A program made the position numbers and the translations under genes. A model generated the notes under the pieces. It was given only the letters and a program-made list of their open reading frames with translations. It was not told where the DNA came from and ran no database searches. From the NCBI GenBank assembly GCA_965219015.1, contig CBDCNH010000013.1:124001-188000 (forward strand): 64,000 nucleotides of DNA, in the 5' to 3' direction. The DNA is from CBDCNH01 sp965219015. GTDB lineage: Bacteria > Pseudomonadota > Alphaproteobacteria > Rhodobacterales > Rhodobacteraceae. How positions within the stretch are numbered: the stretch's first letter is position 1; every line of letters starts with the position of its first letter. Positions 17,056-24,759 of the stretch are shown in pieces.

Positions 17056-17958
17056 ATGACTGTCAGCCCCGGTTTACACTCCTCGTTCATGCCCGCTCCG
17101 GCCGCGATGCTGGAGCTGATCAAGCCGATCACCTGGTTCCCGCCGATGTGGGCATACCTTTGCGGCGTCGTGGCCTCGGGTGCCGCGCCGGAGGGACGTT
17201 GGCTCCTCGTCGGGCTCGGCGTGCTCCTGGCGGGGCCGATCGTCTGCGGAATGAGCCAGGCGGCGAACGACTGGTGCGACCGGCACGTGGACGCGATCAA
17301 CGAGCCCGGCCGCCCGATCCCGTCGGGCCGCATCCCCGGCCGCTGGGGGCTCGGGATCGCGCTCGCCATGACCGGGCTGTCGCTCGGCGCGGGCGCGCTC
17401 CTCGGGCCCTGGGGCTTCGGCGCGACGGTCGCGGGGGTGCTTGCGGCCTGGGCCTATTCGGCGGAGCCGGTGCGGCTCAAGCGCTCGGGCTGGTGGGGGC
17501 CGGGGCTCGTCGGGCTCTGCTACGAGGGGCTGCCGTGGTTCACCGGGGCCGCGGTGATGGCGGCAGGCGCACCGCGCTGGCCGGTGGTCGCGGTGGCCGC
17601 GCTCTATGCGCTGGGCGCGCACGGCATCATGACGCTCAACGACTTCAAGGCGCTCGCGGGCGACCGGCAGACCGGCGTGCGCTCGCTGCCGGTGACGCTC
17701 GGGCCGGAGCGCGCGGCGCGGATCGCCTGCTGGGTGATGGCGCTGCCGCAGGCGGCGGTGGTCGCGGCGCTGGCGGCATGGGGCCGGCCCTGGCACGCGG
17801 CGGCGGTGGCGGTCCTCCTTGCGGCGCAGGGGCTCGCGATGCGGCGGCTCCTGCGCGACCCGCGGCGGCTCGCGCCCTGGTACAACGCGACGGGCGTGGC
17901 GCTCTACGTCTCGGGCATGATGGTCGCGGCGTTCGCGCTGCGCGCGGTGGGGGGCTGA
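17056..17958 (+). CDS. bchG: Bacteriochlorophyll synthase (prenyltransferase)
   Basis: UbiA-type membrane enzyme attaching geranylgeranyl or phytyl diphosphate to bacteriochlorophyllide a. The 300-residue product has the core LELIKPITWFPPMWAYLCG and the prenyl-diphosphate motif NDWCDRHVDAINEPGRPIPS. A second Asp motif, TLNDFKALAGDRQTGVRSLP, follows. About eight hydrophobic segments are visible. Homologues carry a similar short N-terminus, so ATG 17056 is kept; ATG 17089 is an alternative and would leave the PpsR box at 17061-17078 outside the coding region. It opens the bchG-MFS-bchP-idi operon. Confidence 0.95.
   Translation: MTVSPGLHSSFMPAPAAMLELIKPITWFPPMWAYLCGVVASGAAPEGRWLLVGLGVLLAGPIVCGMSQAANDWCDRHVDAINEPGRPIPSGRIPGRWGLGIALAMTGLSLGAGALLGPWGFGATVAGVLAAWAYSAEPVRLKRSGWWGPGLVGLCYEGLPWFTGAAVMAAGAPRWPVVAVAALYALGAHGIMTLNDFKALAGDRQTGVRSLPVTLGPERAARIACWVMALPQAAVVAALAAWGRPWHAAAVAVLLAAQGLAMRRLLRDPRRLAPWYNATGVALYVSGMMVAAFALRAVGG
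17061..17078. promoter_or_regulatory. PpsR box overlapping the bchG 5' coding end
   Basis: Perfect TGT-N12-ACA (TGTCAGCCCCGGTTTACA) lying inside codons 2-8 of bchG if ATG 17056 is the start. A repressor bound here could block the promoter or early elongation. It pairs with the weaker box at 16995. Confidence 0.65.
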
Positions 17959-17959
17959 G

Positions 17960-19243
17960 GTGCTGACGTGGTTCGGGATCGTGCGGCTCGGCGTGGTGCA
18001 GATGGCGCTCGGCGCGGTCGTGGTGCTGATGACCTCGACGCTGAACCGGCTGATGGCGGTGGAGCTTGCGCTCCCGAGCGTGCTCGCGGGCGCGCTGGTG
18101 GCGCTGCACTACGGCGTGCAGCTCTCGCGCCCGACGTTCGGGTTCCTGTCGGACACCGGCGGCGTGCGGGTGCGCTACATCCGCGGCGGCGTGGCGCTCC
18201 TCGGCGCGGGCGCGCTCGGTGCGGCGGCGGCGATCCCGCTGATGGCAAGCGCGTTCTGGCCGGGGCTGGCGCTCTCGGTCCTGGCCTATGCAGTGATCGG
18301 GCTCGGCGTCGGCGCGGCGGGCACTTCCTTGCTGGCGCTCCTCGCCACCGCGACGGCGCCCCGGCGGCGCGCGGCGGCGGCGACGATCACCTGGCTCATG
18401 ATGATCGCGGGCATCGCGGTCACGGCGGGCGTGGCGGGTCGGTTCCTCGACCCCTACGGGCCGGCGCGGCTGATGGCCGTGGTGGGCACCGTGACGGGGC
18501 TCGCCCTCGCGGCGACGCTCATTGCGACGGCCGGCATCGAGCGTGGGCTCGCGCCGGCGCGGCCCGAGGCGAGGATGCCGTTCCGCGAGGGGCTGGCGCA
18601 GGTCTGGGCCGAGCCCGAGGCGCGGGCGTTCACCGTCTTCGTGTTCCTCGCGATGACCGCGTACTTCATGCAGGAGCTGATCCTCGAGCCGTTCGGCGGG
18701 CTCGTGTTCGGGCTCACCACCGGGCAGACGACCTCGATGTCGGGCGCGCAGAACGGCGGCGTGTTCGCAGGTATGCTCGCGGTCGGGATCGCGGCGACGG
18801 GGCTCGGGCTCGGCTCGCTCCGGGCCTGGGTGGTCGCAGGCTGCGTGGGCTCGGCAAGCGCGCTCGGGGCGATCGCCCTCATCGGGCAGGCGGGAGCCAC
18901 GACGCTTCTTCTGCCCGCCGTCGTGGCGCTCGGGGTCGGCAACGGCGTGTTCGCGGTGGCGGCCATCGGGTCGATGATGGCGCTTGCGGGGCGCGGTCGG
19001 GACCGGCGCGAAGGCACGCGGATGGGGCTCTGGGGCGCCGCGCAGGCCATCGCCGCGGGCTTCGGCGGGCTCCTCGGCGCGGCGCTCGCGGACGGGCTCC
19101 GGCTCGTCCTGCCGGCGCCAGCCGCGTTCGGCTCGGTCTTCGTCCTCGAGGCCGGGCTCTTCCTCGTCGCCGCCGCGATGGCGGCACGGATCATCGACCG
19201 TCGCGGATCCCCCGCGCCGGCGCCTCTTTATGCGGGAGAGTGA
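17960..19243 (+). CDS. PucC-like BCD-family MFS transporter between bchG and bchP
   Basis: A 427-residue polytopic protein (about 12 segments) of the same family as LhaA and PucC, in the position of the Rhodobacter capsulatus gene called orf428. The starting segment MLTWFGIVRLGVVQMALGAV and the patterns TSTLNRLMAVELALPSVL, RPTFGFLSDTGG and ELILEPFGGLVFGLT are family-typical. Translation begins at GTG 17960, one base after the bchG stop. It is thought to deliver or organise pigment for light-harvesting complexes; its substrate is unproven. Confidence 0.9.
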   Translation: MLTWFGIVRLGVVQMALGAVVVLMTSTLNRLMAVELALPSVLAGALVALHYGVQLSRPTFGFLSDTGGVRVRYIRGGVALLGAGALGAAAAIPLMASAFWPGLALSVLAYAVIGLGVGAAGTSLLALLATATAPRRRAAAATITWLMMIAGIAVTAGVAGRFLDPYGPARLMAVVGTVTGLALAATLIATAGIERGLAPARPEARMPFREGLAQVWAEPEARAFTVFVFLAMTAYFMQELILEPFGGLVFGLTTGQTTSMSGAQNGGVFAGMLAVGIAATGLGLGSLRAWVVAGCVGSASALGAIALIGQAGATTLLLPAVVALGVGNGVFAVAAIGSMMALAGRGRDRREGTRMGLWGAAQAIAAGFGGLLGAALADGLRLVLPAPAAFGSVFVLEAGLFLVAAAMAARIIDRRGSPAPAPLYAGE

Positions 19244-19247
19244 CCGG

Positions 19248-20432
19248 ATGACCTACGATGTCGTCGTGATCGGCGGGGGCCCTGCGGGGGCGACGGCCGC
19301 CGAGGATCTGGCCCGCGCCGGGCGCCGCGTGGCGCTCCTCGACCGCGCGGGCCGGATCAAGCCCTGCGGCGGCGCGATCCCGCCCCGGCTGATCCGCGAC
19401 TTCGCCATCCCCGACGGCCAGATCGTCGCCCGGATCAACACCGCGCGGATGATCTCGCCGACCGGGCGGCAGGTGGACATCGCCATCGAGAACGGCTTCG
19501 TCGGCATGGTCGACCGCGAGCACTTCGACACCTTCCTGCGCGACCGGGCCGCGGGCGCCGGAGCGACGGCGCTCACTGGCACCTACGTCCGCATCGAGCG
19601 CGATGACACGGGCACGCACGTGGTCTACCGCGACCGCGCGACCCGCAAGGAAGCGCGCGTCGCCACGCGGCTCGTCGTCGGCGCCGACGGCGCGCGGTCC
19701 GACGTGGCGCGCGACGAGGTGCCGGGCGGGCGCACGATCCCCTACGTGATCGCGTATCACGAGATCGTCGCGGCCCCCGAGGCCGGCACGACAGGCTACG
19801 ACCCCACGCGCTGCGACGTGGTCTACGATGGTGCGATATCGCCCGACTTCTACGGCTGGGTGTTCCCGCATGGCGCGCAGGCCAGCATCGGCATGGGCAC
19901 CGGCCTCGACGGGGTGGACCTCAAGGCCGCGACGGCGCACCTGCGCGCGGCCTCCGGGCTTACGGGATGCGCCACGATCCGCCGCGAGGGCGCGCCGATA
20001 CCGCTCCGCCCGCTCGACCGCTGGGACAACGGCCGCGACGTGGTGCTCGCGGGCGACGCGGCGGGCGTGGTGGCCCCCTCGTCGGGCGAGGGCATCTACT
20101 ACGCGATGGTCGGCGGCCGGGTGGCGGCCAAGGCGGCAATGGCCTGCCTTGCATCGGGCCGGGCGAAGGATCTGCGCCTCGCGAGAAAGCTCTTCATGAA
20201 GGAGAACAAGGCGGTCTTCCGCGTCCTTGGCGCGATGCAGAACGCCTACTACCGCAGCGACGAGCGGCGCGAGCGGTTCGTGTCGCTCTGCCACGACATC
20301 GACGTGCAGAAGCTGACCTTCGAGGCCTACATGAACAAGGCGCTGGTCCATGCCCGGCCGATGGCGCACCTGAAGATCGGCCTGAAGAACGTCGCGCACC
20401 TGATGCGCCTCATTCCCGCCACGGCCACATGA
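19248..20432 (+). CDS. bchP: Geranylgeranyl (bacterio)chlorophyll reductase
   Basis: FAD/NADPH enzyme reducing the geranylgeranyl tail to phytyl. The 394-residue product starts MTYDVVVIGGGPAGATAAED, the GxGxxG dinucleotide fold, followed by IKPCGGAIPPRLI and the second FAD motif VVLAGDAAGVVAPSSGEGIY. ATG 19248 lies 4 bases after the MFS stop, and the end overlaps idi by ATGA. The same frame is open further upstream, but homology begins at this ATG. Confidence 0.96.
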   Translation: MTYDVVVIGGGPAGATAAEDLARAGRRVALLDRAGRIKPCGGAIPPRLIRDFAIPDGQIVARINTARMISPTGRQVDIAIENGFVGMVDREHFDTFLRDRAAGAGATALTGTYVRIERDDTGTHVVYRDRATRKEARVATRLVVGADGARSDVARDEVPGGRTIPYVIAYHEIVAAPEAGTTGYDPTRCDVVYDGAISPDFYGWVFPHGAQASIGMGTGLDGVDLKAATAHLRAASGLTGCATIRREGAPIPLRPLDRWDNGRDVVLAGDAAGVVAPSSGEGIYYAMVGGRVAAKAAMACLASGRAKDLRLARKLFMKENKAVFRVLGAMQNAYYRSDERRERFVSLCHDIDVQKLTFEAYMNKALVHARPMAHLKIGLKNVAHLMRLIPATAT

Positions 20433-20941
20433 TCCCTGCCTGGGTCGACGGGCAGCTCATGCCCGTCGACAAGCTCAACGTGCATCGCCGGGGGCTCAGG
20501 CATCCGGCGGTGTCGGTGTTCGTGACCCTGGGCGACCGCGTGCTGCTCCAGCGCCGCGCGCTCGGAAAATATCACACGCCGGGGCTCTGGGCGAATGCCT
20601 GCTGCACGCATCCGCGCTGGGGCGAAGCGTCGGCCGCGTGTGCGGCGCGGCGGTTGCGCGAGGAGCTCGGGCTGACCGACGTGGCCCTCGAGCCGCGCGG
20701 ACTGGTGGAGTACCGCGCCGACGTGGGCGGCGGCATGGTCGAGCACGAGCTGGTCGATCTCTTCGTCGGCGCGTTGCGCGGCTCAGTGCCGCTCGCACCG
20801 GACCCGGACGAGGTGATGGCGGTGCGCTGGACCGGACGCGACGCGCTCTTGGCGGAGATCGCCAGGACGCCAGAGCAGTTCACGCCGTGGCTCCGCATCT
20901 ACATGGCCGAACACCGGGGCACGATCTTCCCTGACGCCTGA
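20429..20941 (+). CDS. idi: Isopentenyl-diphosphate delta-isomerase, type 1
   Basis: Interconverts IPP and DMAPP, supplying prenyl precursors for the bacteriochlorophyll tail and carotenoids. The 170-residue Nudix protein contains GKYHTPGLWANACCTHPRWG with the catalytic Cys, then ARRLREELGL (Nudix helix) and VEHELVDLFVG with the catalytic Glu. The ATG overlaps the bchP stop (ATGA). It is the last gene of this plus-strand operon and is followed by a strong hairpin. Confidence 0.95.
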   Translation: MIPAWVDGQLMPVDKLNVHRRGLRHPAVSVFVTLGDRVLLQRRALGKYHTPGLWANACCTHPRWGEASAACAARRLREELGLTDVALEPRGLVEYRADVGGGMVEHELVDLFVGALRGSVPLAPDPDEVMAVRWTGRDALLAEIARTPEQFTPWLRIYMAEHRGTIFPDA

Positions 20942-20961
20942 CGCAACGCGCGACAACGAAA

Positions 20962-20992
20962 AGGCCCCGCCGCGCGTCTCGCGGCGGGGCCT
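20962..20992. terminator. Bidirectional hairpin terminator between idi and pufC
   Basis: A perfect 13-bp stem (AGGCCCCGCCGCG / CGCGGCGGGGCCT) with a five-base loop CGTCT lies between the convergent idi and pufC genes. On the minus strand it is followed by CTTTTCGTTG, a weak U-tract, so it best fits termination of the puf transcript and probably also stops idi readthrough. Confidence 0.85.
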
Positions 20993-21012
20993 CCCGTCGT
21001 TCCTGATCGGCG

Positions 21013-22119
21013 TCAGGGGTAGAGCGGCGGCTCGGTCGAGGCGAGCTCGGGCCAGTCCGTCACCATGTCCATGCCGTTGAGCGGTTTCTGGTAGCCCTTG
21101 TGGCACGTCGCGCAGGCGAGCTTCGGCCCGTCACCATGCGCCACGCCCTTGCGGTTCTCGGGCAGCACGGTGGCGAGCGGCACGAGGTAGTCGGTGTTGG
21201 CCTCGAGCACCATCTGGATGCCGAGGAGAGCCGTCGCCCACTGCGGCGTGACCTGCGTGGTGTCCCAAGGGGCGCGCGTGTTGTGGCAGAACGTGCAGTT
21301 CACTCCGAGCGAGTTGGCGAAGTAGTTCATCAGGCTGTAGGTGCGCTCGGCGTTCTGGATCATCGGGTCGCCGGGCTCGGTGTGGACGCGCGATTCGAGG
21401 TTGTTGACCTTGATGCTCGCGCCTTCGAGCAGATAGGCCTCGAGCGCGTCCGACGGCAGCCCGGTGTACTGGCTCTGCACCGTCACCCGGTTCTGCACCG
21501 ACGACCACCCGGTCATGGCCGAGTTCACCGGCGTGATCTTGAACCAGATGTTCGTGGGCACGTTGTTGCCGCGATGGCAGGTGTAGCAGTTGACGCCCGC
21601 GTTGCCCGAGACGTTGACGTGCCCGGACCAGTTCTCGTTGAGGTTCTGCACCATCTGGATCATCCGCCGGGCGACGACCTTGGTGTAGATGTTGTCGGCG
21701 GCGTAGCTCTCCAGCCCGCCCGCGCCGTGGCAGTAGGCGCAGCCCTCGTTCGGCGCGACCCACTGGGTGATCGCGATCATGATGCGGTTGAAGTTGTCCT
21801 CGGTGACGTTCCCGAGCACCTGGACGTTCTGGTAGACCTCGGACGCGAGCTTGTCGCCGGGCTCCGGCTTGATCGCGGCGTCGGTGTAGTAGGCCTCTAC
21901 GGTCGGATCAGGCTTCACGTTGTCGGAAAGGTGGCTGATCACCCCCATCCCGGTGCCGCGCGGCCCGGTCTGGGCCGCGCTGACCGTGAGCGGCGAGCCC
22001 CAGGTGATGACCATCGCCGCGACGAACACCGCCGCGCCGACGGCACCGACCAGCACGGCCGGGCCGAAGATGCCCTTCGGGTTGTCCTTGTTCCACTTGT
22101 CGAACCACCTTGGAAACAT
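21013..22119 (-). CDS. pufC: Tetraheme cytochrome c subunit of the photosynthetic reaction centre
   Basis: Periplasmic electron donor to the oxidised special pair. The 368-residue product has an N-terminal anchor (FGPAVLVGAVGAAVFVAAMV) with no lipobox Cys, so it is probably held by an uncleaved helix. Four CxxCH heme sites are seen: CAYCH, CYTCH, CTFCH and CATCH. The start is placed at ATG 22119 (MFPRWFDKWNKDNPKG) because GGGAGGGTGAG sits just upstream and the pufM stop is at 22121. A longer open frame to 22164 lies inside pufM. It occupies the position that pufX has in Rhodobacter. Confidence 0.95.
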   Translation of the reverse strand: MFPRWFDKWNKDNPKGIFGPAVLVGAVGAAVFVAAMVITWGSPLTVSAAQTGPRGTGMGVISHLSDNVKPDPTVEAYYTDAAIKPEPGDKLASEVYQNVQVLGNVTEDNFNRIMIAITQWVAPNEGCAYCHGAGGLESYAADNIYTKVVARRMIQMVQNLNENWSGHVNVSGNAGVNCYTCHRGNNVPTNIWFKITPVNSAMTGWSSVQNRVTVQSQYTGLPSDALEAYLLEGASIKVNNLESRVHTEPGDPMIQNAERTYSLMNYFANSLGVNCTFCHNTRAPWDTTQVTPQWATALLGIQMVLEANTDYLVPLATVLPENRKGVAHGDGPKLACATCHKGYQKPLNGMDMVTDWPELASTEPPLYP

Positions 22120-22120
22120 C

Positions 22121-23092
22121 TCACCCTCCCGTCGCGCTGTAGGCTTCGTAACCGTAGTCGCCATCGTAGACCGGCGCGAAGTGGTGCTCCTGCGCCCAGA
22201 GGAACCAGTTGTCGACGACCGTGCCGGTCAGCAGGATGCCGATCCCGCCCGTGAGCGTCGTCAGCACCGCGAACCACCACGCCCAGCGATGCACGCCCTC
22301 CATGGTCGCATTGAAGCCCATCGTCCAGCGCCAGAACAGCGCAGCCCGCTCGGTCGCCGTGCCGCGGTCGTAGATCTGCTCGAGCTCGCGGTCGCCGCCG
22401 AAGCGGCTGACGGCGAGGATCGTGGCCCCGTGCATGGCGAAGAGGAGCGTCGAGCCGTAGAGGAAGACGATCGAGAGGCAGTGGAACGGGTTGTAGTAGA
22501 GGTTGCCGTAGCGAAGCGAGAAGGCGGTCGTCCAGTCGAGGTGCGGGAAGATGCCGTAGGGCACCGCCTCGGACCACGATCCCATCAGCACGGGACGGAT
22601 CAGGCCGAGCACGAGGAAGAGCCAGATCGCGCTCGCGAAGGCCCAGGCGACGTGCTTGCCCATCTTGTGCTGCTGCGCGAGCTGGTAGGAGCGGATCCAC
22701 CACGCACAGACCGAGACCAGCAGGAAGAAGCTCGCGATGATGTACCAGCCGCCGTCGCTCAGCGGCGGGATCGAGAGCCCGTAGCGCGGCGAAGGCGGCT
22801 CGAGCGCCAGCCAGAAGAGCTGGCGGAGGAACTCGGGGATCGACCAGTTCACCTGCGCCAGCATGTTGAAGCCGACGATGTTGAACCACAGCGTCCCCGT
22901 GGCGATCGACACCACCCCGTAGACGCCGAGGTAGATCGGGCCAAGCTGGGCGTTGCCGATCCAGCCGATCAGGCTCGAGAACCCTGGACGGCCGTAGCGG
23001 CCGGCCATCATGTTGTTCTCGTTGTCCATGCCCCACTCGGGCGAGGTGCTCTGCACCTGGACCTGCGAGAAGATGTTTTGATACTCGACCAT
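22121..23092 (-). CDS. pufM: Photosynthetic reaction centre M subunit
   Basis: One of the two core pigment-binding proteins. The 323-residue product has five transmembrane helices. Recognisable parts are MVEYQNIFSQVQVQSTSPEW, the special-pair/accessory pigment region NLYYNPFHCLSIVFLYGSTL, and the iron-quinone region MGFNATMEGVHRWAWWFAVL with its His ligand. It starts 3 bases after the pufL stop and its stop nearly abuts the pufC start. Length fits species whose reaction centre carries PufC. Confidence 0.98.
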   Translation of the reverse strand: MVEYQNIFSQVQVQSTSPEWGMDNENNMMAGRYGRPGFSSLIGWIGNAQLGPIYLGVYGVVSIATGTLWFNIVGFNMLAQVNWSIPEFLRQLFWLALEPPSPRYGLSIPPLSDGGWYIIASFFLLVSVCAWWIRSYQLAQQHKMGKHVAWAFASAIWLFLVLGLIRPVLMGSWSEAVPYGIFPHLDWTTAFSLRYGNLYYNPFHCLSIVFLYGSTLLFAMHGATILAVSRFGGDRELEQIYDRGTATERAALFWRWTMGFNATMEGVHRWAWWFAVLTTLTGGIGILLTGTVVDNWFLWAQEHHFAPVYDGDYGYEAYSATGG

Positions 23093-23095
23093 GAT

Positions 23096-23944
23096 TCAGA
23101 TCCCTCCCGCGGCGCGGACCGACGGCCAGATCGGCAGGTCGAGCCACCAGTTCCACCATTCCGGCCAGCCCTTCGCCCAGACCGGGCCGGAGATCACGAT
23201 GCAGACCGCCGACCAGAAGCCCGCGTTGAGCGCGAGGAGGAGGCCGAGGCGGTGGATGCCGAGCGTGCCGACAGAGTAGCCGATGAAGTCGCGAAAGAAC
23301 GTGTCCTCATGGTCGGGCGTCTTGCTCTCCTCGCCCTTCTCGGGGTTGGCGGCCGACAGGATCAGCGAGCCGTGCAGCGCCAGCGCCAGCGTCGTGGTGA
23401 AGAAGAACGTCACCGCGAGCATGTGCGCCGGGTTGTAGTGGAAGTGCAGGTAGGCGTAGCCGGTGTTCGACACCCAATCGAGGTGCGAGAAGATGCCGTA
23501 GGGAAAGCCGAAGCCCCATGCGCCCATCAGGAGCGGCCGGATCACCACGAGCGTCACGTAGGCGAGGATCGCGAAGCTGAACGCGATGGGCACGTGGTAG
23601 CCCATGCCGAGCTTGCGGCAGATCTCGACCTGGCGCAGCGCCCAGCTCGAGAACGCGCCGACGGCGCAGAACGTGATGATCTGCCACAGCCCGCCTTCGA
23701 GCAGCGGCGCCATGCCGAGCCCGTACTTGAGGTCCGGCGGCGCGATGTTGATGAGCCACGGGTTCCACGTGCCGCCCTGCGAGGCGCCCCAGAGGATCAG
23801 CACCGTGCCGAGGGCGGCGAAGAAGAACGTCGTGACGCCGAAGAAGCCGACGTAGAACGGCCCGACCCAGAAATCGAAAAGGTCGCCGCCGATGAGCGTG
23901 CCGCCGCGAACGCGGTACTTCCGCTCGAAACTCAAGAGTGCCAT
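23096..23944 (-). CDS. pufL: Photosynthetic reaction centre L subunit
   Basis: Core reaction-centre subunit carrying the active electron branch and the QB site. The 282-residue product starts MALLSFERKYRVRGGTLIGG and contains GYAYLHFHYNPAHMLAVTFF with the special-pair His region, and FFRDFIGYSVGTLGIHRLGL with the iron ligand and QB pocket. Five helices are visible. It is separated from pufA by a 79-base spacer carrying a stable hairpin. Confidence 0.98.
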   Translation of the reverse strand: MALLSFERKYRVRGGTLIGGDLFDFWVGPFYVGFFGVTTFFFAALGTVLILWGASQGGTWNPWLINIAPPDLKYGLGMAPLLEGGLWQIITFCAVGAFSSWALRQVEICRKLGMGYHVPIAFSFAILAYVTLVVIRPLLMGAWGFGFPYGIFSHLDWVSNTGYAYLHFHYNPAHMLAVTFFFTTTLALALHGSLILSAANPEKGEESKTPDHEDTFFRDFIGYSVGTLGIHRLGLLLALNAGFWSAVCIVISGPVWAKGWPEWWNWWLDLPIWPSVRAAGGI

Positions 23945-23987
23945 GCGCCTCGCTCCTTCCAGTGGCCGCGCCGTCGTCGAGGGATTT

Positions 23988-24015
23988 GCCGCGGGCGAGC
24001 CGTGCCGCCCGCGGC
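23988..24015 (-). other. pufA-pufL intercistronic RNA hairpin
   Basis: Inverted repeat GCCGCGGGCG / CGCCCGCGGC with an eight-base loop, between the pufA stop (24024) and the pufL start (23944). In Rhodobacter a hairpin at the same place protects pufBA mRNA from 3' decay and sets the high LH1-to-RC ratio. The structure is directly visible; the function is inferred from position. Confidence 0.8.
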
Positions 24016-24023
24016 GAGTGCGG

Positions 24024-24203
24024 TCAGTTTGCGACCGTCTCGGTCGCGTTGGCGCGGGCCGCGGCCTGCTCGAACCAGTTGAAGTACGGGTTGCTGAGCA
24101 GCACGAGGTGGATCAGCACCGCGAGGAGGAACAGGAACACCCCCTGCGCGACGAACACCCGACGCGGATCGAAGATCAGCCAGATCTTGTAGAACTTGCT
24201 CAT
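24024..24203 (-). CDS. pufA: LH1 alpha polypeptide
   Basis: The 59-residue alpha apoprotein of the core antenna. It starts MSKFYKIWLIFDPRRVFVAQ, with the single transmembrane helix GVFLFLLAVLIHLVLL. His32 in LIHLVLL is the expected ligand of B875 bacteriochlorophyll, and the C-terminal NWF motif (NPYFNWFEQ) is the usual hydrogen-bonding Trp region. It lies 13 bases after pufB with GAGGGCC upstream as ribosome-binding site. Confidence 0.97.
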   Translation of the reverse strand: MSKFYKIWLIFDPRRVFVAQGVFLFLLAVLIHLVLLSNPYFNWFEQAAARANATETVAN

Positions 24204-24216
24204 GTCGTGGCCCTCC

Positions 24217-24366
24217 TCAGAGCCAGGGGCGGTAGATGAAGACGGCGATGTGCGCGAGCACGGCCACGGCCGTGAAGAGCCACAGCCCGCTCATGTAGAC
24301 CGAGTGCAGCTCCTGCGCCTGCTCGTCGGTGAGACCCGTGAAGGACAGGTCGGTTCTGTCAGCCAT
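24217..24366 (-). CDS. pufB: LH1 beta polypeptide
   Basis: The 49-residue beta apoprotein of LH1. The start MADRTDLSFTGLTDEQAQEL is followed by HSVYMSGLWLFTAVAVLAHI. His21 and His39 are the conserved histidines, His39 being the expected bacteriochlorophyll ligand, and the C-terminus ends YRPWL. A strong GGAGGAAAG precedes the ATG. It is the first antenna gene after the hairpin-rich pufQ-pufB spacer. Confidence 0.97.
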   Translation of the reverse strand: MADRTDLSFTGLTDEQAQELHSVYMSGLWLFTAVAVLAHIAVFIYRPWL

Positions 24367-24472
24367 TAACTTTCCTCCGGAACGTTAGACCAACGCCGCG
24401 CCTCCCGGCGGCCGGGCCCGGACGGGCACCGCGCCCGCCGGCTTCCACCCCCTCGCGGGGGAGAACCTCATG

Positions 24473-24560
24473 CGCCCCCGGAGGGGCGTCCGCCGTCTCA
24501 GGCGGCAAAGATCATCGCCCCCTGGAGGGGCGTCCGCCGCCTAGGCGGCGAAAATCATCG
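24473..24560 (-). repeat. Tandem imperfect duplication of the pufQ 3' end with hairpins
   Basis: Two copies of about 43 bases, roughly 24473-24517 and 24516-24560, are nearly identical and sit in direct tandem. Copy 2 contains the last codons and stop of pufQ (PMIFAA-stop). Copy 1, in the spacer before pufB, repeats the same MIFAA-stop coding. Each copy forms two small hairpins: GCCCC/GGGGC, and CCGCC/GGCGG (in copy 2 the 16-base palindrome CGCCGCCTAGGCGGCG). A further hairpin (CCCCC TCG CGGGG) lies near 24449-24461. I see no gene in 24367-24540. Confidence 0.75.
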
Positions 24561-24759
24561 GCGCGATCTCGCGGGCGTGGCTCCATGCGCGCGCGACCAT
24601 CCCGCGGTTGGCGGGCGCGCCGCGGAGCGCCGCGACCGTCCATTCGACGGCGGCGATCGGCAGCGAGGCCGCGAAGATCAGACCGAAGTAGACGCGGAAC
24701 TCGGTCCGCGCGGGTCGCTGGCCGCGGCCGAGCGGGGTGTCTGTCGTGAAGGCGCTCAT
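24541..24759 (-). CDS. pufQ: PufQ, protein of the puf operon leader
   Basis: A small membrane protein at the head of the puf operon, historically tied to bacteriochlorophyll supply for complex assembly. The 72-residue product starts MSAFTTDTPLGRGQRPARTE and has one hydrophobic segment (VYFGLIFAASLPIAAVEWTV), as in known PufQ proteins. The ATG overlaps the bchZ stop (ATGA, 24756-24759), linking puf to the bchCXYZ operon. Its last codons and stop are duplicated just downstream. Confidence 0.88.
   Translation of the reverse strand: MSAFTTDTPLGRGQRPARTEFRVYFGLIFAASLPIAAVEWTVAALRGAPANRGMVARAWSHAREIAPMIFAA

Noticed and set aside
24367..24540. Extra small antenna or pufX-like gene between pufQ and pufB
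   Set aside because: The spacer holds only the duplicated pufQ tail and hairpins; no open frame with a His-containing membrane helix is present.
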